Of a stretch of 16,543 nucleotides of DNA, positions 1-7,928 are shown in pieces. The translations under genes were made by a program, and so were the position numbers. The number at the start of each line of letters is the position of its first letter. Positions within the stretch are counted from its first letter, which is position 1. The notes beneath the pieces were generated by a model. It saw only the letters and a list, made by a program, of their open reading frames with translations. It searched no databases and was not told the origin of the DNA. The stretch spans positions 1-16,543 of the forward strand of contig PIVW01000076.1 in NCBI GenBank assembly GCA_003353825.1. Reading direction: 5' to 3'. The stretch comes from Chloroflexota bacterium (GTDB taxonomy: Bacteria > Chloroflexota > Anaerolineae > J102).

Positions 1-2
1 GC

Positions 3-755
3 ATCCTCATCGCTTGCCCACCCGAAGAAGCCCACAGCTTCAGCCCCTTGCTGCTGACATGGTTATTGCGCCGCCTGGGATGGACAACGCTCTATCTAGG
101 CGCCAGCGTCCCCCTGCAGCGATTCGAGCCCACCATCCAGCAAATCCAACCCCATATCGCCATCCTCACGGCGCAACAACTTTACACCGCCGCCACGCTG
201 CGAGAGATGGGCCAGGCCCTGAACAGTATAGAAGTTCCTTTTGCTTATGGCGGTCTGGTCTTCAACCTCTATCCCGATCTGCGTTCACGGATTCCAGGCC
301 ACTATTTGGGCGATACACTAGAAGAAGCGCCGGCACTGATCGAAGGCTTATTGCAGACATCTCAGCCCATCCCCACCACCGATATAACCCCCATGCAGTA
401 TCCTGATACTCTAGCACATTATCTCACCCAACAACCCTTTATTCATGCGCGCGTGCAGGCGCTCATGAACATCAAGAATACGCCCATGCCCACCAATGGT
501 ATTGCCGGAATCAACGAGTATCTCTCCAAAAACATCATCGCCGCCTTGAACCTGGGAGATATGGATTTACTGGGGACACAGCTGCTGTGGGTATCGGACC
601 TGTTGAGCAATCGCTCAGTTCCACTCGAACTATTAGACGCTTACACAAAAGCCTACTGCCAAGCTGCCGGCGAATACCTGGACGAACGAGGAAAACCTGT
701 TCTTGAATGGCTCGATAAGACAGCAGGCAACGACAGCCAATACCGCGAAAACTAG
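3..755 (+). CDS. Cobalamin-binding (CarH/LitR-like) regulator, 5'-truncated by the window edge
   Basis: The frame is open from the first bases, so the N-terminus (normally a MerR-type helix-turn-helix) lies outside the window; 250 residues are visible. The visible protein starts with a B12-binding Rossmann domain. Residues 5-11 read CPPEEAH, where E9-A-H11 matches the E-x-H motif whose His ligates cobalt in CarH-type light sensors. A GW..YLGA..P stretch follows, and the glycine pair of the B12 fold appears as YGGL (residues 82-85). Residues from about 130 to 250 are helical and unlike the usual end of CarH, so there may be a second helical bundle. Known of the family: AdoB12-bound MerR/LitR proteins repress light- or stress-induced genes. 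Inferred: a B12-dependent transcriptional regulator, possibly of the epimerase gene that starts 9 bp downstream. The first available start codon (TTG at 48) would cut the B12 motif and is rejected. Confidence 0.7.
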   Translation: MLIACPPEEAHSFSPLLLTWLLRRLGWTTLYLGASVPLQRFEPTIQQIQPHIAILTAQQLYTAATLREMGQALNSIEVPFAYGGLVFNLYPDLRSRIPGHYLGDTLEEAPALIEGLLQTSQPIPTTDITPMQYPDTLAHYLTQQPFIHARVQALMNIKNTPMPTNGIAGINEYLSKNIIAALNLGDMDLLGTQLLWVSDLLSNRSVPLELLDAYTKAYCQAAGEYLDERGKPVLEWLDKTAGNDSQYREN

Positions 756-764
756 AGAAACATT

Positions 765-1694
765 ATGCGCATCATTATCACTGGTGGCACAGGGCTCATC
801 GGCAAACCGCTGACTGCCGCTCTAGTCTCTGACGGCCACGAAGTTATCATACTTTCACGCAATCCCGCAGACCAGGCGGCCAAGCTCCCGGCAGGCGTCA
901 AGGTACACAAGTGGGATGGGCGCTCTGCCGATGGTTGGGGACACCTGGCCGACGGCGCCGGCGCTATCATCAACCTGGCTGGAGAGAGCATCGCCGGCAC
1001 AGGCAGCCTACCCAGTCGTTGGAGTGACGCACGCAAGCAGGTTATCCAAGAAAGCCGCATTTACGCGGGATTGGCCGTGGTCGACGCAGTCGAAGCGGCG
1101 GGCGACAAACCCAAGATCGTAATCCAGGCCTCGGCCATCGGCTATTACGGCCAGCACACGCATGACAGCATCTTCAGCGAGGATAGCCCGCCAGGCGATG
1201 ATTTCATGGGTCAGTCCTGTGTCATTTGGGAAGATTCTACGGCGTCGATAGCAGAAATGGGTGTTCGGCGCGCCGTCATCCGCACCGGTCTGGTGCAGAC
1301 GATGGCCGGAGGGCCACTCTCCTTCAGCGTCTTCCAGTTCAAAACCTTTACCGGTGGCCGATTGGGGGGTGGCGATCAGTGGATGTCGTGGATTCACATG
1401 CAAGATGAAATCGCAGCCATCCGCTTTATTATGGAGAATGATCAGGCTTCAGGCGCCTTCAACCTGACCGCGCCCAACCCCGTCACTAACAAGGAGTTCA
1501 CCAAAACGTTGAGCCGCGTGCTCAATCGCCCCGGCTTCTTTTTCGTTCCCGAAACGGCAATGCGCCTTGCCCTGGGCGAGATCGCCACCTTGGTTGTAGA
1601 CGGCCAGCGAGTGCTACCCAATCGTTTGCTCGAACTTGGCTTTCAATTCCGCTATCCGGACCTCTTCTACGCCCTGCGCGACATCCTGGCGTAG
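765..1694 (+). CDS. TIGR01777 family epimerase (YfcH-like, extended-SDR fold)
   Basis: A 309-residue protein, the usual length for the family. The N-terminus has the NAD(P)-binding glycine motif ITGGTGLIGKPL (residues 5-16). INLAGESIAG follows at about residues 68-77, then ASAIGYYG with the SDR tyrosine. The C-terminal 50 residues form the DUF1731 domain typical of these proteins (RPGFFFVPE...LLELGFQFRYPDL). Family members are cytoplasmic NAD(P)-binding proteins of unsettled substrate; the old label 'cell division inhibitor SulA' is misleading. The ATG lies 9 bp after the stop of the B12-binding regulator, so the two are probably one transcript. TIGR01777 genes are often found beside LitR/photolyase light-response clusters, which would fit, but no photolyase is in view. 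Confidence 0.88.
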   Translation: MRIIITGGTGLIGKPLTAALVSDGHEVIILSRNPADQAAKLPAGVKVHKWDGRSADGWGHLADGAGAIINLAGESIAGTGSLPSRWSDARKQVIQESRIYAGLAVVDAVEAAGDKPKIVIQASAIGYYGQHTHDSIFSEDSPPGDDFMGQSCVIWEDSTASIAEMGVRRAVIRTGLVQTMAGGPLSFSVFQFKTFTGGRLGGGDQWMSWIHMQDEIAAIRFIMENDQASGAFNLTAPNPVTNKEFTKTLSRVLNRPGFFFVPETAMRLALGEIATLVVDGQRVLPNRLLELGFQFRYPDLFYALRDILA

Positions 1695-1740
1695 TGTTCG
1701 TTTTGTAAGAATGTTTATAGACTGATGATTGATGACTGAA

Positions 1741-1780
1741 GATTTAAGATTGAAGCAACGCCGCGCTTGAATCTTAAATC
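1741..1780. repeat. Imperfect inverted repeat (16-bp arms)
   Basis: The arm at 1741-1756 (GATTTAAGATTGAAGC) pairs with 1765-1780 at 15 of 16 positions across an 8-base loop. An extra TTAAATCT copy follows at 1781-1788. It lies 47 bp after the epimerase stop. There is no U-tract behind it, so it is unlikely to be a simple terminator. It looks like one of the simple-word intergenic repeats seen elsewhere in this window. Confidence 0.75.
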
Positions 1781-1840
1781 TTAAATCTAGCACCTTAAAC
1801 TCTGCATCTACTTAAACGGATAGTACGTTGCACCCTAACA

Positions 1841-1942
1841 CAGATCAGTGAAACTGCGCACAGATCCAGCGGAACTGCGCACAGATCCAGCGGAACTGCG
1901 CACAGATCCAGCGGAACTGCGCACAGATCCAACGGAACTGCG
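1841..1942. repeat. Five-copy 21-bp tandem repeat
   Basis: Units start at 1841 (20 bp, variant), 1861, 1882, 1903 and 1924 (partial, one substitution). The three central units are identical; each begins CAGATCCAGC and ends GGAACTGCGCA. The last unit runs directly into the region 18 bases before the TATAAT-like box upstream of ktrB. With no spacer between units it is a minisatellite, not a CRISPR array. Repeated protein binding sites are possible but unproven. Confidence 0.9.
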
Positions 1943-1959
1943 TTTCCCTGCGGTTGATG

Positions 1960-1965
1960 TATAAT
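1960..1965 (+). promoter_or_regulatory. Possible -10 box of the ktrBA promoter
   Basis: TATAAT lies 58 bp before the ktrB ATG and directly downstream of the 21-bp tandem repeat. No good -35 hexamer is found 16-18 bases upstream (the last repeat unit occupies that place), so if this is a promoter it may need an activator or the repeat itself. Confidence 0.4.
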
Positions 1966-2023
1966 GTCAGGCGGTTTGCAAGCACACTTTGACGCCTGAC
2001 ACCTTATTCATTGACCGGCATAG

Positions 2024-3403
2024 ATGTCTGACCAAACGTACGAACCTTCTGTACATGCACGCTTGGCACAACATAGTCCGTTGGCCAGGAAAAACTCGCT
2101 GATTCTGGTGATCGGCTTCGCACTCATCATCCTGGTAGGAACCTTGCTGCTGAGACTACCTCTGGCAGCTTCACACCGGCCCCTTACATGGGAAGAGGCG
2201 TTTTTTATTGCTACCAGCGCCACGACAGTGACGGGACTGGTCGTGATTACCCCTGCCCTCGATCTGTCGTTATTCGGCCAGATCGTTGTGCTGGTCCTTA
2301 TAGAGATCGGCGGCGTTGGCTTCATTACCTTTTCCGTGTTACTCTTTACTTTAATCGGACGTCGAGTTGGTCTTGGCGAACGCATGCTCATCAAGCAATC
2401 ATTGGGCGTGTTCGAAGGCACGAAGATCGCCCGATTCACGCTTATGGTGCTGGCGACCACTATCGCCATTCAGTTGATAGGCGCCACAGCTTTATGGTTA
2501 CGGTGGCGGCATACCTTAGGCGATCTCAGAGGGGCGTATTTGGCTTTGTTCCATTCAGTCAGTTCCTTCTGCAATGCCGGTTTCGATCTCTTCGCTGGCG
2601 CCGGTGAAACGTTGTTCGGATACGACACCGATCCTTATACGTTAGCAGTGATGATGTCACTTATCATCCTCGGCGGACTAGGCGTTATTGTCGGCGTCGA
2701 CCTGATTACATATTATTGGGATAAACGACTCTCGGTGCACACACGCCTAACGTTGGTGCTCACCCTATCACTCTATGTTTTTGGTTTTTCCTTTATGGCA
2801 ATGGATGGTGTTTTTGGAGGATCTGTATTCAGCTCCATGCCCGTAGGCGAACGCTTCTGGAAAACGTTGTTCACCGTGGTCTCGGCAAGAACAGCAGGAT
2901 TAACTATCGTTCCTATGGACCAGTTGGGCCATGCCAGCCAACTGACGATAATGGCCTCTATGTTCGTCGGTGGAGCGCCAGCATCAATGGCAGGTGGTGT
3001 CACTATGAGCACCATCGCCGTACTCCTGGTGGCCGTACAATCGACTGTGAGAGGGTTACCACGCGCAGTCATCTTCGCTCGCACCATACCGCTAGAGACC
3101 ATCGCTAAAGCTGTTGCAATTATGACAGTAGCCACCATCCTCTGCTTTGTGATAACGATGGCACTGCTGGCCGATTTACCGTCGGCGGCATTTCTACCGA
3201 TCGTTTTTGAAGTCATCAGCGCTTTTTCGAATACGGGCTATTCACTCGGCGCCACCCAAAATCTTGATTCGATAGGCCGACTGCTCATCGCCTTTACTAT
3301 GTTTTGGGGCAGGCTAGGTCCTCTGACATTGGTTGTTCTACTGGCTCAGCGCGAACGCCCGACCTATGTACGCTATCCCTCAGAACAGGTTGTCCTTGGC
3401 TAA
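2024..3403 (+). CDS. ktrB: KtrB/TrkH-type K+ transporter, membrane channel subunit
   Basis: A 459-residue polytopic membrane protein of the SKT (Trk/Ktr/HKT) superfamily, which moves K+ through a pore made of four M1-P-M2 repeats. All four selectivity-filter glycines can be placed: G71 in TSATTVTGL, G186 in SSFCNAGF, G292 in SARTAGL and G405 in SAFSNTGY. The C-terminus (FWGRLGPLT..., then RYPSEQVVLG) is the usual KtrB ending. The intramembrane gating segment after the third pore, normally GGxPGSTAGG, reads GGAPASMAGG (residues 316-325), a mild departure. The start is the first ATG of the frame; no clear Shine-Dalgarno precedes it. ktrA follows after 34 bp, so the channel and its gating ring are co-expressed. 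Confidence 0.93.
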   Translation: MSDQTYEPSVHARLAQHSPLARKNSLILVIGFALIILVGTLLLRLPLAASHRPLTWEEAFFIATSATTVTGLVVITPALDLSLFGQIVVLVLIEIGGVGFITFSVLLFTLIGRRVGLGERMLIKQSLGVFEGTKIARFTLMVLATTIAIQLIGATALWLRWRHTLGDLRGAYLALFHSVSSFCNAGFDLFAGAGETLFGYDTDPYTLAVMMSLIILGGLGVIVGVDLITYYWDKRLSVHTRLTLVLTLSLYVFGFSFMAMDGVFGGSVFSSMPVGERFWKTLFTVVSARTAGLTIVPMDQLGHASQLTIMASMFVGGAPASMAGGVTMSTIAVLLVAVQSTVRGLPRAVIFARTIPLETIAKAVAIMTVATILCFVITMALLADLPSAAFLPIVFEVISAFSNTGYSLGATQNLDSIGRLLIAFTMFWGRLGPLTLVVLLAQRERPTYVRYPSEQVVLG

Positions 3404-3437
3404 ACCCGCCGGCAAAAACCAGTAGTGAGAAAATCTA

Positions 3438-4133
3438 ATGGGTTCAAATCGAAGATTCAGCATTGGAAAATCAGATCGGCGTCGCAAGGAACGAGAATTT
3501 CTTGTGATTGGCTTAGGTCGTTTCGGCTCAAGCCTGGCTCGCTCGTTGCTAGACAATGGCCATGATGTATTAGCCATCGACAAAGATTACCGGGCCGTTG
3601 AACGGCGCTCTGCAGACATTCCCCATATTGCCCAGTTGGATTCAACCAATATCGATGCACTAAGGGAAATCGGCGCGGATCACTTCGACACAGCCATCGT
3701 CTGCATCGGTACGGATTTCGAGAGCAATGTCCTCACAACTGTGTCTTTACAAAAGCTGGGTGTGCGCCACGTGATCGCCAAAGTTCAAACCCGCACACAA
3801 AAGGATATTCTACGGCAGGTCGGCGCAGATGAAGTCATTCTACCTGAACATGAAGCCGGCGTCCGTTTGGCACGTCGCTTGTCGGCAGTCGATTTTGTAG
3901 ATTATCTCGAAATCAGCCCAGAAGTCTGCGTGGTCGAAATGTTGGCTCCCGACCGTTACTTCGGCCAGACTCTAGTCGAGGCAGACTTGCGCCGGAAGTA
4001 TGGACTCAATGTTCTGGCCATTCGCCGTGGCGACAACGTAATCGTCAACCCGCCCGCCAGGACCACGATCGAAGCAGATGACGAATTTCTCGTGGTTGGC
4101 AGCATTGCCGATGCCGAACGGCTCAGTGATTAG
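3438..4133 (+). CDS. ktrA: KtrA/TrkA-type RCK regulatory subunit of K+ uptake
   Basis: A 231-residue cytoplasmic protein with an RCK_N Rossmann domain and an RCK_C domain. The nucleotide-binding motif GLGRFG is at residues 25-30, with the acidic residue D48 after the second strand (LAIDKD) that holds the ribose of NAD(H) or ATP/ADP. The RCK_C domain covers about residues 145-231 and ends in ADDEFLVVGS, typical of TrkA-C. KtrA forms an octameric ring that gates KtrB in response to nucleotide. A basic N-terminal tail of about 20 residues precedes the first strand and is slightly longer than usual. It lies 34 bp behind ktrB on the same strand. Confidence 0.93.
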   Translation: MGSNRRFSIGKSDRRRKEREFLVIGLGRFGSSLARSLLDNGHDVLAIDKDYRAVERRSADIPHIAQLDSTNIDALREIGADHFDTAIVCIGTDFESNVLTTVSLQKLGVRHVIAKVQTRTQKDILRQVGADEVILPEHEAGVRLARRLSAVDFVDYLEISPEVCVVEMLAPDRYFGQTLVEADLRRKYGLNVLAIRRGDNVIVNPPARTTIEADDEFLVVGSIADAERLSD

Positions 4134-4164
4134 ATCGGCCAACTGTACCCTCACCTAAACTCAC

Positions 4165-4752
4165 ATGATCTCCACCACATCAGAACGCATCATCATCCTT
4201 GGCAGCGGTATGGCGGGTTTGACGACCGGACTCGATCTGGCGCGTCGCCAGCGCTAGGTGACGGTGATCGAAAAAGGCGAGGCCGTTGGAGGGTTTGCAC
4301 GAACCCTGACATTTGCTGACTTCCGTTTTGATATCGGTGGCCGTCGCTTCCACAGCCACAAACCTGAGATCATAGAATGGATTCAGGAATTGATTCTTAG
4401 ACATCACGCTTTCGTAAATGATCTTAATTTACAAACGGGCAATCGTGCCAGTGTGATCTTGGTTTGGTTGATCATACTTTGTCTGGCGGGGACCGTCTGG
4501 CAGGGTTGGCTGCTGGCGCCGGCGTGCCTCTTTGCCTTGGTCTTGTCTCGGCTCAACTGGCCGCTGTATCGCTGGCTTGCAGAGAAGCGAAGCTGACGGT
4601 TCTCGCTACTTGTTATTCCACGGCATTGGTTCTACTATACCTACACTGCCGTGTCCTTTATTCTGGGCATGCTGCGTTATAGCCGCCCTGCCTTTGCTAG
4701 AGAAACACTTCATCCCAATCGTCCAGGCACCCTGGAATCAGAGCAGTTATAA
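4165..4752 (+). pseudogene. Chimeric remnant: FAD amine-oxidase-like 5' end fused to GT2 glycosyltransferase 3' end
   Basis: One reading frame, read through two stops, gives two recognisable pieces. Codons 1 to about 78 are the N-terminus of an FAD-dependent amine oxidase/desaturase-like protein: RIIILGSGMAGLTTGL is the dinucleotide motif, followed by VTVIEKGEAVGGFARTL and RFDIGGRRFHSHKPE. Codon 31 is TAG (4255-4257). From about codon 80 the sequence is the C-terminus of a family-2 glycosyltransferase: HHAFVNDLNLQTGNRASV, membrane helices, LNWPLYRWLAEKRS, then RFSLLVIPRHWFYYTYTAV and LGMLRY. A TGA (4594-4596) stands where such proteins usually have Gly (GGA to TGA is one change). The junction is near 4396-4410. 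A large internal deletion that joined two neighbouring genes and later took nonsense mutations explains this best. Both ancestral functions must be lost. Confidence 0.75.
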
Positions 4753-4773
4753 AAGGAGAGTGAGTGAGTAAGC

Positions 4774-5049
4774 ATGCTTTCACTTAATGACACCTTCCAA
4801 CCCGCCGAAAACACCGCACATGAAACCGTCGAAGGCCAGACTGTGATCATAAACCTAAATACAGGCGTCTATATTTCGCTCAATGCCACCGGGAGTTTTC
4901 TTTGGGAAAGGCTCGACGGTCAGACCCCACTCGCTACGATCTCGGCAGACTTAGCCGAATCGTGTGCTGTGGAAACTGGCACGACAGATCCCGATGTGCT
5001 CGAATTAATGCAAGGATTATTGGATGAAGGTCTGGTGCTCAAAATCTAA
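4774..5049 (+). CDS. Orphan PqqD-family protein
   Basis: A 91-residue protein with the PqqD fold: an N-terminal beta segment, then GQTVIINLNTGVYISLNATGSFLWERLDG (residues 21-49), the family hallmark, and a winged-helix part ending in LLDEGLVL. PqqD-type domains bind leader peptides of ribosomally made peptides and present them to modifying enzymes. No radical SAM enzyme or precursor gene is nearby, so its partner is unknown. AGGAG at 4754-4758 lies 15 bases from the ATG, which is long. The gene sits 21 bp behind the glycosyltransferase remnant and was probably once the last gene of that operon. Stand-alone PqqD genes next to glycosyltransferase or exopolysaccharide genes are common. Confidence 0.8.
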   Translation: MLSLNDTFQPAENTAHETVEGQTVIINLNTGVYISLNATGSFLWERLDGQTPLATISADLAESCAVETGTTDPDVLELMQGLLDEGLVLKI

Positions 5050-5145
5050 TGATGGCTACGACCATGTTGCGGAATCAATTCTACATCCTTTGACCACGAC
5101 CTTTGCAGCCATTGCAGATCATTACAGGTTTCTCGTCGCTACTGA

Positions 5146-6174
5146 TCATTTAGTGCTGGACGGTCTCTGTTCTGCCAGCGCTCGTCCGCAGATTGTAAGT
5201 GACGGCAGATTCAGAAGATCAAACGTGGCATAAGTAGCGTGATGAACCTTGGTACAGTGTTCGTTTATTAGATGGTTGAGATAAGTCTTGTAGGTGGGTG
5301 CAACCAGATCGATGTGAAAGAGTTTAGGCCAACGTTTGCCTGTGACAAACAGCCGATCTAAAGTAGGATCGTAGGCGATGCCATTGAGTACATTGGTCGA
5401 AGGTGCATGGTCTTCAGGAGGGAGCAAACCACTGAGATCGATATATCCAACGATGCGCCCATTTCCGGGATTGATACGAGCGATCAAGTCAGTGTACCAG
5501 ATGTTGGCAAACACTTCACCTTCGATAAACTCCAGTTCGTTGAGTCGCACGACTGGGCCCAAGTCATCATGGACAACCACCTTGCCGATCTCTTGTAGTG
5601 TCTCTGGGTCCCAAAAGTAAAGGTTGGCCGTCCCATCGCTCACAATCAAGCGTTCGCCGTCGTTAGTGATTCCCCAACCTTCGATCGCATACTGGAACTG
5701 CTGTTGTACCTCAAACGAACTTTTGTCGTAGACGAATCCAACATTCGACTGCCACGTCAATTGAATTATCTGGTCATCTACCACAACGACACCTTCACCG
5801 AACAGACTGTCATCGAGTTCATGCTGCTGCAGGACTTGGCCATTAGCCAACATAACCCGCCTCAACGAGGATTGGCCTCGTAAGCCCGTGCCTTCGTAAA
5901 AGTGATCTTCCTCGTATACCAGGCCCTGGGTAAATGCGCCGGGATCATGAGGATAGGTTGACACTATCTCAAATCCATACACCGGCGCCCGTGATTCGTA
6001 GGCACGCGTTAACAGATCTTGAGGGGGCTCATGTTGGATCAACGCCGACGATGACTCAGCGCTAAGCGGTACCGGCATAATGCTGACCAAGAGCACTATG
6101 GTAATCACGGCAGGTATTAGTCTTTCGAGGTGTCTGAGAATTACCGAGTTGGTGACGCTAAAGGATTGCGACAT
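5146..6174 (-). CDS. Exported glutaminyl-peptide cyclotransferase (plant-type QC)
   Basis: A 342-residue protein of the glutamine cyclotransferase family (five-bladed propeller, PF05096), which turns N-terminal Gln into pyroglutamate. An N-terminal hydrophobic segment (about residues 18-36, ending PVPLSAES) is a likely signal peptide, so it acts outside the membrane. The family signature is complete: YPHDPGAFTQGLVYE (74-88), then FYEGTGLRGQSSLR (92-105), where E94 corresponds to the catalytic Glu of plant QC. The conserved core normally ends at VTGKRWPKLFHIDLV, reached at residue 291. A further 50 residues (293-342) look unlike any QC end and may come from loss of the original stop. It is the last gene of the minus-strand group and converges on the PqqD gene. 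Confidence 0.9.
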   Translation of the reverse strand: MSQSFSVTNSVILRHLERLIPAVITIVLLVSIMPVPLSAESSSALIQHEPPQDLLTRAYESRAPVYGFEIVSTYPHDPGAFTQGLVYEEDHFYEGTGLRGQSSLRRVMLANGQVLQQHELDDSLFGEGVVVVDDQIIQLTWQSNVGFVYDKSSFEVQQQFQYAIEGWGITNDGERLIVSDGTANLYFWDPETLQEIGKVVVHDDLGPVVRLNELEFIEGEVFANIWYTDLIARINPGNGRIVGYIDLSGLLPPEDHAPSTNVLNGIAYDPTLDRLFVTGKRWPKLFHIDLVAPTYKTYLNHLINEHCTKVHHATYATFDLLNLPSLTICGRALAEQRPSSTK

Positions 6175-6359
6175 GGACTCATTTTAGAACCAGAGAGCGT
6201 TGCTGTCCAGATTGTCGAGTCTCAGGCAACGACGCGCACGCCCTTATCACCGTCGAGGGTCCTTCCCTTGACACAGGGTGATCTACCGGTTCTCAATGAT
6301 CTCTCTGGCTCAGACCCAATTATCTCGAATCGATCTAGGGTCGCCGGCCCCTCACTTCC

Positions 6360-7160
6360 CTAACCCCGCCCTCGGAGATTGCTCTCAACCTTGATCCAGT
6401 CTAGTTCCAGCCATTGTGGCTCTTCCCTCTTGACCAGGCCATTGTCAAAGCGTCCTTGTGGCGTCACGATCATGTATTGGTTGTCCAACCAGACCACCAG
6501 GCCCAAGGGTCCTGTCGGCGGGTTTCTGCACGACAGTACTGGCTCACCATCTAAGAAGAAGTGGGCATGTTCTTCAGCCCACTCGATCTCATAAGTGTGC
6601 CACTCTGTTATTGACGTGTCTAGCAACGTCTCACTTACCCCAATCGCTCGTTGCCCTAATGGCCACAATTTTCGATAGAACCGCTTCACTCGCATCAGCG
6701 CAAAAGCAATCGGAGCAGTGGGAGCGAGCCAAACAAATGGCCATCGCCGGGCATCGAAGGTAGCCGCTTTCCAACCTCGCCCGGGTACATCCAGGGCCAG
6801 TTCCATCGCTGACCGTGGCCCGGCGTAGAAAAACCAGATCGCCCTGGGTAGTGCCGGAAATCGTGACAAGGTCCTGGTAAATGGTTCATTCCAGAAACCG
6901 AAGCCGGCAGTACCGACAGTTTTTTCGTGAGAGAATCTGGCACGCACGGCCATGGTCAGAGGAGGCCGCCACCGAAACGCTGACCGCTTCAGTGTGCGGT
7001 AGTCGTCGATCTGAGCATTGGTGTAGTGTCCATGTGTTGACAGCGGATTCGTTAGACGCAAGATCCTGTGGTGAACTGCCACGATTGCGCCACCGGCCTC
7101 TTCTGTCAGCCAATCGAGACTGAGTCCCTCTGAAAAATCATCGAACAAGCTTTTCGGCAC
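6360..7160 (-). CDS. Concanavalin-A-like (GH16/LamG-type fold) protein, function unknown
   Basis: I chose the GTG at 7160-7158, which overlaps the TAG of the upstream methyltransferase by one base (TAGTG) and has GAGGAAAGG just before it; this gives 266 residues. An ATG at 7202 exists but would overlap the methyltransferase by 43 bp. The protein is rich in Trp and other aromatics. Its C-terminal half (WHTYEIEWAEEHAHFFLDGEPV, then GPLGLVVWLDNQYM) looks like the jelly-roll of GH16/LamG domains, where the 'W-H-x-Y-x-I-x-W...F-x-x-D-G' pattern is typical. No ExDxxE catalytic motif of GH16 was found, so it is probably not an active glucanase. No signal peptide is seen, so it is probably cytoplasmic. 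Translation is likely coupled to the methyltransferase. Confidence 0.65.
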   Translation of the reverse strand: MPKSLFDDFSEGLSLDWLTEEAGGAIVAVHHRILRLTNPLSTHGHYTNAQIDDYRTLKRSAFRWRPPLTMAVRARFSHEKTVGTAGFGFWNEPFTRTLSRFPALPRAIWFFYAGPRSAMELALDVPGRGWKAATFDARRWPFVWLAPTAPIAFALMRVKRFYRKLWPLGQRAIGVSETLLDTSITEWHTYEIEWAEEHAHFFLDGEPVLSCRNPPTGPLGLVVWLDNQYMIVTPQGRFDNGLVKREEPQWLELDWIKVESNLRGRG

Positions 7161-7810
7161 TATCCTTTCCTCTCGGCGATTAGCACAGGAACTCGGCTCC
7201 ATCCGATCATGCGAGATTCCGTACTAACGTGTAGCCCAGCCCTTTCTGCTTCATCGATACAATGATACCATTCTCGTGAAGGTTTGCCACCCGGTATCGC
7301 GTGTGCCAGCATCTTTTGCAAAGGATGGATCATTTCAACGACAATTCCAACCACCACTACACGGCCACCGGGCCGCAACACCCGCCATAATTCGATCCAG
7401 GTCTCCGCTTCTAAAATGAACTCTGCCGGAAATGTAATGAGCACGCAATCAAACACAGCATCCATAAAGGGCATGTGTTCAATGGTTCCGCTTGCCAATG
7501 GTACTCTCAAACCAGATTTCGCGAGCTTAGCCATTGCGATTTTCTGCATGGTAGTCGAGGGCTCCAAGCCTATGATCGAGATACCCTGCCCCTTGGCAGC
7601 TACCAGCAATTCGCCAGTCCCGAATCCCGCTTCCAATACACGTTCGCCCTGTCGGTAATCCAGCGCTACTCGACGCCAATCCGCCCACTGTCCAAAACTC
7701 ACTACCCAACTGATGGTATTGTATGCCCAGGCTAGCTCTTTGTAAAGGCGATGATATATCCACAACCGCAGGCGCCTGAAAAGTGTGCGTCGTGTCTGTA
7801 TTGTGGTCAA
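7160..7810 (-). CDS. Class I SAM-dependent methyltransferase (UbiE/Methyltransf_11 type)
   Basis: Motif I is clear, RVLEAGFGTGELL (about residues 57-69). Motif II has an acidic end, IIGLEPS, then the Methyltransf_11 features MPFMDAVFDCVLITF and ELWRVLRPGGRVVVVG. A basic, hydrophobic N-terminal stretch (RRLRLWIYHRLYKEL) may touch the membrane. The start is a TTG at 7810, seven bases after AGGAG (complement of 7818-7822). A TTG two codons earlier (7816) would leave only one base of spacing. The substrate cannot be told from sequence; a small molecule or lipid is likely. It heads a minus-strand operon with the GH16-fold gene, coupled through TAGTG. Confidence 0.85.
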   Translation of the reverse strand: MTTIQTRRTLFRRLRLWIYHRLYKELAWAYNTISWVVSFGQWADWRRVALDYRQGERVLEAGFGTGELLVAAKGQGISIIGLEPSTTMQKIAMAKLAKSGLRVPLASGTIEHMPFMDAVFDCVLITFPAEFILEAETWIELWRVLRPGGRVVVVGIVVEMIHPLQKMLAHAIPGGKPSREWYHCIDEAERAGLHVSTESRMIGWSRVPVLIAERKG

Positions 7811-7928
7811 AAGCAATCTCCTACTTTCAAATCGGTTTATCGTAGAAGATTGTGTTACTCAGGTCAAACCAGACATCTAGCGAGATGTAAACGTTTTATT
7901 ACGAGATCCCCATTCCTGTCATTCCAAC

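Larger units (their letters stand above)
1695..2023. other. Intergenic region with hairpin, tandem repeat and possible promoter
   Basis: No gene is supported in these 329 bases. From 1722 on the sequence is built of related words (GATGATTGATGACTGAAGATT...). It contains an imperfect inverted repeat (1741-1780) and a five-copy 21-bp tandem array (1841-1942), and ends with a TATAAT-like box at 1960-1965 before ktrB. Separate entries describe the elements. Confidence 0.7.

Noticed and set aside
1008..1403. Open frame of 131 codons on the minus strand
   Set aside because: It lies wholly inside the well-supported epimerase gene in the opposite direction and has no recognisable motif.
1841..1942. 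CRISPR array
   Set aside because: Units are directly adjacent without spacers, and no cas genes are present.
4594..4596. TGA inside the glycosyltransferase part as a second selenocysteine codon
   Set aside because: The position is normally Gly, not a redox Cys; the same frame also has a TAG and lacks most of both parent genes.
6130..6363. Plus-strand open frame of 77 codons upstream of the cyclotransferase
   Set aside because: It overlaps the cyclotransferase start in antisense, has no family resemblance and no ribosome site; this gap is more likely the promoter region.
7160..7202. ATG at 7202 as start of the GH16-fold gene
   Set aside because: It would overlap the methyltransferase by 43 bp; the GTG at 7160 has a better ribosome site and the TAGTG coupling.
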